DNA of 64,000 bases from Eucommia ulmoides (lineage: Eukaryota; Streptophyta; Magnoliopsida; Garryales; Eucommiaceae), in NCBI GenBank assembly GCA_016647705.1, contig CM028335.1, positions 24,034,905-24,098,904 of the forward strand, written 5' to 3'. The translations under genes were made by a program, and so were the position numbers. Shown in pieces: positions 10,399 to 20,021 of the stretch; the first letter of the stretch is position 1; each line of letters opens with the position of its first letter. The notes under the pieces are model-generated. The model was not told the origin of the DNA, did not search any database, and saw nothing but the letters and a program-made list of their open reading frames with translations.

Positions 10399-12954
10399 TT
10401 ATTCTTCTCTGGAAACACCTTCGAGATCCATAACGTTGACGTTGGTGTCTTCATCGCCCTCGGCCTCCCCGCCGCCAGCTTCTTCAGCCCCAGCCTCGTG
10501 AGTTGGCCCCTCGGAAGTCCCCTCAACTTCCCTCTCCACCGCTAACTCACCTTGTTGGGGAAACTCCATCCCAACGCCCAAGCAATCGAATTCCGGATGG
10601 TGGCTCTAGAGGAAACGGATTGTGGCCTTGTGGTCGTCATCCATGAACTCGGTAGCAAGCTCGTACTTTAGATTCTCGAACTCATCGTTGGATTTATAAT
10701 CCTCAACGACTTTCTGCTCAGCTCTCCGGATGGCCTTCCGTCGGAGCTGCTCCTCTTTCTTCAGTTTCTTCTCCAATTCTTCCACAATCTTCTCCAGATC
10801 GGTCTTATGTCTTTCAAATTCGTACCGTTCTTTGGTAACAAGGACGTTCCTGGCCTGTAGGCTATGATGGGCCTGGGTAGTGAGCTAGAGGTCATCATTC
10901 AAATGGCTTACCCTCGCCTCAACAGCGTTCTTCTCGGACCTCAACATGGCCTCCTCCATGGCGCTCTCTGAGATCCAATCAAAAACCACTGACATCCGAA
11001 GCATGCACTGCGTGAGGATGGAAAATTCATCACATTTAGAAAAATTTAATCAAAAAAAAAAGTGAAACGGAAAGTAAACGATGGGAGTGTTTTACCGAAA
11101 CGTGATCATAGATGGCCTGGCGCATCAGATTGCTGGTGCTCTCCCCATCCATCAGGTTTTTGTCGTTAGGAGGCGTATGCGATGGAGATAGACCAACATC
11201 ATTTCAAAGCTCCTGAATAGCACACGATCAACCAGAAACCCGGTGTTTGGGATCCCGAAAAAGAATCCGTCAACGGTCAGCTCAGAAGAGGCCCCAAGCA
11301 CGAACCTCACCCTCTTTGAGAACTTATGCTTCTTTTGCTTCCCCTCGTGGGCCTTACTCTTCCCCTTGTCGGCGGGGCGGGTAGAGGAGTCACTACTCAG
11401 AGTGTGCACCGACTGTCGGGAACCTGACTTGGATTGAGGGGTGTCTCGAATAACGACGCCGGGAAGAGCGGGTAAACGACTCCGGGCTGGCATCCTGGGA
11501 AGCTGCGCGGCTTGGACGGCTTGCAATCCTTCAGCATGTTCGGAACCAGCCATCTCCGCCGCCTCGGCAGCCTCCTTGGCTTTTTTCTCGAGAAGTTTCT
11601 AGACCACCATCGCCTTATCCATTGCTGCAATATTCAACAAGATTTTTAGAAATTCTTCTGTCTAGGAAGGTAGCATCTGTTTCTATACAAGAATATCTGC
11701 ATGAATCGAGCGTAACACACGTAAAATTCCTAAGTATGAAGAATTGGCATAGCATAAAACTCCTTACCGTTGTCTGAATCGAAAGGGAAATCGGGCACGA
11801 CTGGGATGTCCGGCAGTAAAAACCAGAAAGATGTGAAAAGATAAAAGGCGAGTAGGGTGCTCACATCCTTGAAGACGGTCCTCAAGACCTTCTCTTTCTA
11901 CTCAGCGATTTCTTTGCTCGACTCCAATCTTTTCTTCTTTAGTGGTTCTTTCACTACAACAAATCATGAAGGCAAGGATGTTAGTGTGATGGCGAGGGTA
12001 AATCCAGAAAACAAAACATTCTCCCCAAGGGACCACAGTCTTACCAACTTTTCTCCATTCCATCTGGAGGGGATACCGTCCTTCTTCTTCCAGGCTGGAT
12101 TGCCAACCACTCCCTCTGATATAGAAGAACTGGGGCTTCCATCGGTGAATGGAAGAATCCAGGTGCTTCAAGAAAGTTGACCTGGATGAAATGTAATACT
12201 ACCCAGCGCCCCGAGGGAGTGGCTTGAGGAAGAACAGAGCCCTGAAGAGCTCAATGCTCGGCTCGAGTCCCTCGGCCCCGAAGATGATATACGAAGCCAC
12301 CAGGGCCCTCATACCGTTTGGAGCAATTTGTGATAGACACAAATGGTACTCCTCACAGATGGCCTTGATCCACCAATAGATAGAAAATTGGAGACCCGCC
12401 TCCAGCTATTTTTTGTAGACTATCATAAAACCAGCTGGGGGCATACAAGCCCAATCGTCGAGCCCGAAAACAATGGTCGTGACCTCCTCTGGGATGAAGT
12501 ATTCGCTCCGGCAGCAGAGGATGGACTCTTCGGTCATGGTCATTTTTGTGTTCCATATCAAACTCGAGGGCGGGACTTTTATGAACTATTTTTCTGGCCC
12601 AGCGTTATGCACCTCGTTTTCACAAAGTAGCCTGGGAATGGAGACGCCGGTGTGGATCTCCACCACTGTAACGGTTTCGGTAGGGACCCCGACCCCAGCG
12701 TCAAGTGATGTAGATTCCCCACCGCTTTCGTCGGCACGGCTCACCGCGACCACACGATCTTCCAGGCATGACTGGATAGCACTGCTTGTTTCGTGGATCC
12801 TAGCCATGGAAATCGAGGAGGTGTCTCCCAAAGCAGGACGCCGCTCCACCCTGAATTGAAGGGAACTGGCGAACAACAGTTCCGAGGAGTCAGATCCTGA
12901 GCCTGCAGCGGAGCCAGAAGTGGAAAAAGAAGAATGAGAAGAGGACCCCGACAT
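10399..12954 (-). pseudogene. Antisense gene (aORF) of the Tat element
   Basis: This gene lies on the strand opposite to gag-pol. It starts at ATG 12954 (MSGSSSHSSFSTSGS, Ser-rich) and runs toward 10399. A VVEIHTGVSIPRLLCENEV block (about 12605-12660), then CEEYHLCLSQIAPNGMRALV (about 12290-12350), then FFLKPLPRG and HLDSSIHRWKPQFFY (about 12120-12165) match the plant protein family known as putative gypsy-type transposon (Transposase_28). Further down are a basic part (about 11400-11630), a Glu-rich coiled-coil-like stretch (about 10640-10960) and an acidic C end. Two intervals have exact GT-AG borders on this strand: 11625-11767 and 11008-11095. Stops interrupt the first long exon. The function of these proteins is unknown; a regulatory or structural role is only inferred. 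Confidence 0.75.
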
Positions 12955-13050
12955 TTTGTTTGGACAAAGGAAAAAAAAAAAGTACCAATGCCAAGAAGGA
13001 AGAATGAGCTCTGGAAATTTCGCAAATGTCAAATGAAACGCAGGGGCCAC

Positions 13051-13062
13051 CATTTATAAAAC
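13051..13062 (-). promoter_or_regulatory. TATA box of the antisense gene
   Basis: Read on the minus strand, TTTATAAATGG lies about 100 bp upstream of the aORF start codon at 12954. Together with introns in the same orientation, it suggests independent antisense transcription. Confidence 0.5.
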
Positions 13063-13200
13063 TGGGTAAGCCTAAACGAAGAGTCACCCAGGCCAACAAC
13101 TGGGGATACGTTGATTAAAACACCACAGCCACGTGGCATCCATCCAACGGTGGTAGCATAGGCTCGCTATGCAAGTTATAATGGGGGGGGCACGTGTCGC

Positions 13201-15085
13201 GCATATGCCACGTGTAAATAGGGAAGGCTCTTCAACTTCCCACCCTTCAAAAAGTTCAAGGCATGAAAAATATCCGAGCTCACAAACCTACGTACTCTCA
13301 ACTCGGGTAAAATCAAAGGGAGGAAGGCTCTCAAACTTCCTACCCTTCAAAAAGTTCAAGGCATGGAAAATATTCGAACTCCCGAGCTTACGTACTCTCA
13401 GCTCAAACAAAATCAAAGGGGGGAAGGTTCTCAAACTTCCCACCCTTCAAAAAGTTCAAGGCATAGAAAATGTCCGAGCTCACGAGCATACATACTCTCA
13501 GCTCGGACAAAATCAAATAGAAGAAGGCTCTCAAACTTCCCACCCTTCAAAAAAGTTCAAGGCATAGAAAATGTCCAAGCTCACGAGCCTACATACTCTC
13601 AGCTCGGACAAAATCAAAGGAGAGAAGGCTGTCAAACTTCCCACCCTTCAAAAAGTTCAAGGCATGGAAAATGTTCGAGCTCACGAGCCTACGTACTCTC
13701 AGCTTGGACAAAGTCAATGGGGGGAAGGCTTTCCAACTTCCCACCCTTCCAAAAGTTCAAGGCATGGAAAATGTCCGAACTCACGAGCCTACGTACTCTC
13801 AGCTCGGATAAAATCAAAGGGGGCAAGGCTCTCAAACTTCCCACCCTTTAAAAAGTTCAAGGCATAGAAAATGTCCGAGCTCACGAGCCTACGTACTCCC
13901 AGCTCAGACAAAATCAAAAGGGGAAAGACTCTCAAACTTCCTACCCTTCCAAAAGTTCAAAGTATAAAAAATGTCCGAACTCACGAGCCTACGTACTCTC
14001 CGCTCGGACAAAATCAAAGGGGGGAAGGCTCTCAAACTTCCCACCCTTCAAAAAGTTCAAGGCATGGAAAATATCTGAGCTCACGAGCCTACGTACTCTC
14101 AGCTTGGACAAAATCAAAGTGGGGAAGGCTATCAAACTTCCCACCCTTCCAAAAGTTCAAGGCATGGAAAATGTCCGAACTCACAAGCCTACGTACTCTC
14201 AGCTCGGATAAACTTAAAAGGGGGAAAGCTCTCAAACTTCCCACCCTTCAAAAAGTTCAAGGCATGGAAAATGTTCGAGCTCACGAGCCTATGTACTCTC
14301 AGCTCGGACAAAGTCAATGGGGGGAAGGCTCTCTAACTTCCCACCCTTCAAAAAGGTCAGGGTATGAAAAATGGCCGAGCTCACGAACTGTCGTGCTCTC
14401 AGCTTGGCCACATTGAAAAGGGGGGAAGGCTCTCAAACTTCTCACCCTTCCAAAAGTTCAAGGCATGGAAAATGGTCGAGCTCACAAACTGTCGTGCTCT
14501 CAACTCAGCCACATTGAAAAAAGGGGGAAGGCTCTCAAAGGCATTAACAATGGCCGAGCTCACGAACTACCGTGCTCTCAACTCGGCCACATTGAAAAAG
14601 GGGGAAGGCTCTCAAAGGCATTGACCATAGCAGAGCTTACGAACTGCCGTGCTCTCAGCTCGGCCACATTAAAAAAAGGGGAAGGCTCTCAAAAGCATTG
14701 ATAATGGCCGAGCTCACGAACTGTCGTGCTCTCAGCTCGGCTACATTAAAAAGGGAGGAAGGCTCTCAAAAGCATTGATAATGGCCGAGCTCACGAACTG
14801 CCGTGCTCTCAGCTCGGCCACATTGAAAATGGGAGAAGGCTCTCTAAGGTATTGAAAATGGCCGAGCTCACAACCTGCTATGCTCTCAGCTCAGCCATAT
14901 TGAAAAAGATGGAAGGCTCTCAAAGGCATTAAAATGGCCAAGCTCATGAACTATCGTGCTCTCAGCTCGGCCACACTACAAAAGGGGAAGGCTCTAACTT
15001 CCATCCATCAAAATCAACCCAAGGCATTGAACATGTCTGAGCTCACAAACTGTTGTTCTCTCAGCTTGGACAAATTGAAAACAGG
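13201..15085 (+). repeat. Tandem repeat array in the Tat 3' region
   Basis: There are about 12 copies of a 100-101-bp unit (13201 to about 14440), then about 8 copies of a shortened unit of roughly 75-85 bp (to about 15085). The long unit reads through GGCATGGAAAATGTCCGAGCT, ACGTACTCTCAGCTCGGACA and AAACTTCCCACCCTTCAAAA. The short unit lacks the CTTCCCACCCTTCAAAAAGTT part. Every unit contains an inverted repeat: TGTCCGAGCT with AGCTCGGACA in the long type and TGGCCGAGCT with AGCTCGGCCA in the short type. Tandem repeats in this position are known in the hypervariable 3' region of plant Tat-group elements and can seed satellites. The long open frames across it simply reflect the repeat period. 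Confidence 0.93.
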
Positions 15086-15336
15086 TAAGGCTCCAAATTC
15101 TCACTGGTCACCGCCACTTCATTCGGACCGTCGACCTGCCGAACTGATGACATCTCCTATCCTCAACCCGGACTCTACCCTTTGCCATCTTCCTTACAGT
15201 CTCTCTTCCCCCCAAGGGTCATTTGTGTACCTCTTTTGCATTTTTTGACCCCCCCTACACTACTACTAACCGTTTACTTCTTCAAACTCCCGAGCCTGTC
15301 ACATTTCACTCACGCCCTCGGGACTTAGAGGGCAAC

Positions 15337-16009
15337 TAATATAGGGGAATCTCGTCAGGTACACCACGTGGTTAATATCCGCCCAAGTATAGAAGAACGG
15401 CCGAGCTGAGAGCTGAAATCCCCTCAGTGTTGAGTTGGGATGCCCCCCTAACCGGGCTGAGGGCCATCTTAGTGGAGAAATTCGGGCCGGCAGACTACGA
15501 TCCGGACTAACGAGCTGAGGTACGCTCTACTTGCCATCTCTACAATCGGGAGCTCACCAGGCCATCACAAGGTTCTGGCCCATGGGCCTCTACATATGGG
15601 CTCAAAATCCCAGCCCAGACGATTAGAAAACTAATTTGTCTGCTCATTGGCTGCCCAGCGGATTAGGTTAATTAACCCGATCTTGGTTCCCTAATTTTGC
15701 GGCACTAATCAAATATCAGCGCCTATAAATTCGCCGGGGCACCCACTGCCCAGAGCTACGTAACCACTACTGAACTCACAACACTTTCAGCCCTTCTCCA
15801 CTGTATACTTACTCTCACGCCGGAGGGGCTTTACCGGGCACAACCCCGGTGGGTCTTTATGCAGGTGCTCGAAGTAGAAGAGTGGAGCTCAGCTCGAAAA
15901 CTGCCACCACCTCTGAATTCAGACAATCAACACCGCTATCAGCCGCCTTGTGTCCCCAATATCCTCCCAAATCATATTGTTGACCCGTCACCACTTTTTG
16001 ACATCAACA
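15337..16009 (+). repeat. Tat element 3' LTR
   Basis: 673 bp, from TAATATAGGGG to ACATCAACA, preceded by a purine-rich GGGACTTAGAGGGCAAC that would prime plus-strand synthesis. It is collinear with the 5' LTR, with many C/T and G/A differences. Confidence 0.92.
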
Positions 16010-16160
16010 ATAGGCAAAGTGTATTGTTGAATATTTAAGTTAACGTTAACGTTATGTGTGCATATTTTTGTCTTGTTGTATAGGATAAACTGGTAGAATC
16101 ATAAATATGAGTGAACAGTTAGGAATAATATTAAAGACCTTTTTCCAAAAAATTATTTAT
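16010..16160 (+). repeat. GTTAAC-rich repeat family, copy 1, right part
   Basis: Directly after the ATAGG target duplication the host repeat resumes with AAGTTAACGTTAACGTTATG, then TTTTGTCTTGTTGTATAGGA and AATCATAAATATGAGTGAAC. This parallels 33010-33090 of copy 2 (TTTTGTCTTATTGCATAAGA, then AATCGTAAATATTACTGAAT). From here to about 17190 the DNA is AT-rich with poly-A tracts and no gene. Confidence 0.55.
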
Positions 16161-17197
16161 GAGCTGAAAACTTAATAAAGGCTAGTAGAGGTATAAACTC
16201 TAGAAACACCATCTTTGGAAGACCAAAAAATTAATTACCCATTAAAATACTATTTTATCTCGTAATAATTCTACATAATAAAATTTTAAAATCATATTCC
16301 AAGCAAATAAATTAATTATTAATATTTTAATTTTAATTTTGACAAAATAAATATTTAGTAGTAAGTTGAAGTAGATAATATTAAAATAAATTGATGATTA
16401 AAAGTTTTTAAAAATATCTGATGATTTTTAAACTGAAAATTAGGTTTTTGAAAAATAATAATTATACCTTCTTGGATATTTAATGAGTTAGAATTGCTTT
16501 ACTAAATTAGGAAATCTTAAAAACCTTTAATTACAGGGAAAAAAAAATAATGAATGCATCTGGGTCTCCCCCAAGTAATTTACTTGGAAAAAAAGTTGTC
16601 CGAAAAAGGGGGAAAGGATTAAAAAAAAAAAAAAGAAAAAAGGAAAATAGAATTACTTAATTCTGGAATCAACCAGATACCACTGGAAAGCCTAAAAGGT
16701 TCATTAGGCAGTTGGTCCCTGAAGTTTTGAGTTAACTTCAATTAAGTAATTAGTATTTCAGTTTTTCAATTAAGTTGTGTTCGGCAACGTGTTTTTTTAT
16801 TTATTTTTTTGAAGAAAGAAAAAAGAAAAAAAAAATTGAAATAGAAACAATAAATAAACAAATTATTGTATTCTATTTTTAGATTTCTGAATTAGAATCA
16901 TAAGATCACCAAAATTGATATTGTTTTTTATATTTTATATATCTATTAAACTTTTTATAAAATAAATCATTACGAAGACTAACTTCTCTTGGATCAACGA
17001 AAATTAACATGAGCAATCTATGCAGCAGCATTTAGCAAAATAAATTGGCAAATATAAAATTTTCAGAAATTCATATTTAAGGGCCATGAGTGTAATTAAC
17101 CCAGAAGCCAATGTCCAAGATTCACGCGGTACAGATGTAGGGCTCTAAATGAGCCACGTCTACCACCACAATCGCAGCTCCACCACACACAACCGCC

Positions 17198-17207
17198 TTT
17201 ATATACT
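17198..17207 (+). promoter_or_regulatory. TATA box of the lipocalin gene
   Basis: TTTATATACT lies about 120 bp upstream of the start codon, a normal distance for a plant 5' leader. An ACGT-core motif (GCCACGTC, 17153-17160) lies about 45 bp further up. Such motifs often serve stress responses, which would suit this gene, but this is inference. Confidence 0.5.
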
Positions 17208-17324
17208 CTAAAACCCTCTAAAGGATTCTCTCACTTTCTACCTTATCAACAAACGCTAACAAAAAAATTCAAATTATTCACAAAACCCTTGAATCTCTCT
17301 CTCCGAAGAAACATAATTTCGACA

Positions 17325-20021
17325 ATGGCGACGGCGAAGAAGGAGATGGAAGTGGTGAAGGGTCTGGATATCCAGAGGTACATGGGGAGGTGGTACGAGA
17401 TCGCGTCGTTTCCGTCGAGATTTCAGCCGAGAAATGGGGCCGACACGAGGGCCACCTACACTTTGAATCCGGACGGAACTGTACACGTTCTGAACGAGAC
17501 GTGGACCGACGGGAAGAGAGGGTACATAGAAGGGACGGCGTACAAGGCCGATCCGGCCAGCGATGAGGCCAAGCTCAAAGTTAAATTCTACGTCCCGCCG
17601 TTCCTGCCGATTATTCCGGTTACCGGAGATTACTGGGTGCTGTTTCTGGACGATAATTATAACTATGCTCTGATCGGACAACCCAGCAGAAGATATCTAT
17701 GGGTATGTTTCTAATTTCTTATTTATGTTATTACTTTTTGTGTTTAGCTATTGATTGTACTGGTTTTGATTTAGTGATTATATGACACGAGGCTCCTTTC
17801 TTTTTAAGGTAAAAAAAACATTAGTTAGGTGCGGTTTTGATATACTTAAATATTAAGTATTGAAAAAAAATTATATAATTGCTGAATTTTCAATTTTAGA
17901 AGATACTCTGGAAAACTGAATTTATTAAGTATTTATTTTTAGGAATTTTTTTATGGCTCCTAAAATTGGGGGAAAAAAAAAAGATATTTTAAGGACTAAT
18001 TAAATTTGATTCACTTCAAAAATACAAAAATAGTTTTATTCCAAAACTGTTCTTGTTTTTGTATATGTAGAAAAATAATTTCAGTTAGTTTTTTTTAATT
18101 TCAATGAATTTTAATTTTTAATAAAAATTCTATTGAATTTTGTTTTTTATTCGTTTTTTTAAAATATCATAAATATCATTACATGTGTGTTTTCTTGAAT
18201 AACATTCCATTAAAAAATTTAAAATATAATAAGTATGAATTTTTAAAATAGTAAAATTATTTAATGGAAAATAGAATTTATAAATAAATTAATTATCAAA
18301 AAAAAATTTCAAAAATCAATATACTTTGTCCCACTTAAATTTTCTATAATTTCACTGAATATTAACAATTGTAGTAAAATTTATAATTCCACTGAATATT
18401 GGTATTTCACTATATATAAAAAAATAAACAATACTACTAAAATTACAAAAAAGAACTCATAAATGATTATTTGCATAAATCTATAATTATTCATGAAAAA
18501 AATCAAACAGCCAAAGTGAAAAATCACTTATATAAACCAACATAATAATCAAGTAAAATTTCATTAGTGAAAATCCACTAAAAATTATAGAACCCCAAAA
18601 CATATGTTCTGAATGGAAAAATTCAGAAATTGTACGAATATTAAGTAAGATTTTACCCTGCCACATTCTCATGAATAAATCTATTAAAATTCCAATTTCG
18701 AGAACAAAAATTCATTGAATTCAAAAATCATAAAATAAAAAATAAAAATCGAAAAATAAAAATAAGAAACAAACACAATTGAAAATATTAAATATAAATA
18801 TAAAAAAATGTAATAATCATTACATCAGTCTTCACGGGTGGCAGTGGCGCAACAAAAGTGAGCGTCGTGACAGTGGCGAAGGTAGTTGCGTAGTACATGT
18901 GGTGGCGGTGGTGGCATGGTCTAGGTTAGATCTTGATCTAGGCTAGATTTAGGTTAGAGTTAACTAGATTTAGCCTAGATCTATTTGAAAGATTGCATTC
19001 AAGGATGGAAATGGCGAAAAGGTGCCGATGACGTGGTGGTGGTGACGGCTGAAGCAGAATCGATGGAGATGACGACGAAAAGACGACAAATAGAGTGATG
19101 GATGGAGGTGATGAATTGGATTGGTTGTGTGGCGGTGAAGGAAGCAGAGGCGGTGGCGATGACTGAAGCAATGTGGTGGTGGCAATAGGATTGATGTGGC
19201 AGTGGCGATGGAGTGTTGTTGAGAGAGAGAGAGAGCTGCGGCGAGGGAGTGTCAATGAGGGAGATAGAAAGAGTGGATGAGAGAATTTTAGGGTTAAAAA
19301 TAAATGAAAATGGAATGTTGTTGAAATGAATGGGCATCACATGTGTAATTATGTCGTTAAAAAATGATAGGAGTTGTGCAACTTTTTTGGGTGCTTCTAA
19401 ATGTGCACCTCCTTTTGCTAACCATACACCGTTGAAACATAAAATAAAAAATATTTTAAACAATTACTCTAAACAAAAATTATTTAACACACACATTATT
19501 TTACCCTTAAATAAATAACAAGCGTAAAGTTTTTATGTTTTACACTTAAACCCCCATCTTTCATCTTCTTCTCCGCCATCTCTTTTCTGGCAAAATCATG
19601 GCCGAATTCATTACTATAAAATTTGTAGTAGAGATGCTGTGACATCAAGTGATAAGTATGGGACACATGATTGAATTCATTTTATGGAATTAGTACCGAA
19701 TGTTCTGAAGGCAAAATTTATTTATCAAAAAGAAGAAAAATAGTTATTCATAATTGATAAAATGATAAAGATGTTTTTTGAAAATCCTGAACACTTACTA
19801 TGGCTATTGGATTTTTTTGGTGGGGTTTGCAGATATTGTGTAGGGAGAACCACATGGAAGAAGAGATATACAATCAATTGCTTGAGAAGGCGAAAGAGGA
19901 GGGTTATGATGTGACCAAACTCCACAAGACACAACAAACTGACCCTCCCCCAGAGGTTGCTGAGGAGACTCCCAATGACACCAAAGGCTTTTGGTGGATT
20001 AAATCTCTTTTTGGCAAATAA
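17325..20021 (+). CDS. TIL: Temperature-induced lipocalin
   Basis: Exons are 17325-17702 and 19833-20021, joined by a GT-AG intron in phase 0 between Trp126 and Ile127. The product has 188 residues, the usual length of the family. Lipocalin signatures are visible: GRW at 21-23 in MGRWYEIASF, the DDNYNYALI block near 110-118, and RRYLWILCR across the splice (122-130). No signal peptide is present, as expected for plant TIL, which associates peripherally with the plasma membrane. The family protects membranes against heat, cold and oxidative damage and binds small hydrophobic ligands. Exon 2 ends with GFWWIKSLFGK. The start ATG is the first in the 5' leader, in a GACAATGGCG context. The 2.1-kb intron is unusually long. 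All codons are intact, so the gene looks functional. Confidence 0.96.
18830..19330. repeat. GC-rich insert in the TIL intron
   Basis: A GC-rich block full of GGTGG/GGCGG motifs sits inside an otherwise very AT-rich intron. It includes clustered CTAGGTTAGA/CTAGATTTAG units (about 18920-18985), a GA run at about 19222 and, on the minus strand, a CCCTAAAATTCTCTC-type end. Its texture resembles the CT-rich and GC-rich parts of the GTTAAC repeats (1650-2250, 30130-30560). It is probably a transposon piece; no terminal repeats were found. Confidence 0.4.

Larger units (their letters stand above)
3279..16009 (+). mobile_element. Tat-type Ty3/gypsy LTR retrotransposon, decayed
   Basis: The element is complete end to end. 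LTRs lie at 3279-3949 and 15337-16009, and the 5-bp target duplication ATAGG sits at 3274-3278 and 16010-16014. The order is 5' LTR, primer-binding site, gag, protease, reverse transcriptase, RNase H, a second RNase H, integrase, an antisense gene, tandem repeats, polypurine stretch and 3' LTR. The second RNase H after the usual one, the antisense ORF and the repeat-filled 3' region are known traits of the plant Tat group (Ogre/Retand relatives). Stops and frameshifts occur in every domain and the LTRs differ at many sites, mostly transitions, so it is old and inactive. It inserted into a GTTAAC-rich repeat. Confidence 0.93.

Noticed and set aside
13169-14701. Long open frames with repeated peptide units (for example LRTLSSDKIKGGKAL)
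   Set aside because: They follow the 100-bp DNA period, occur in several frames at once and have no start context; the DNA repeat explains them.
18938-19463. Minus-strand open frames rich in His, Ser and Pro in the TIL intron
   Set aside because: Low-complexity composition, several frames open at once, and location inside an intron of a gene on the other strand.
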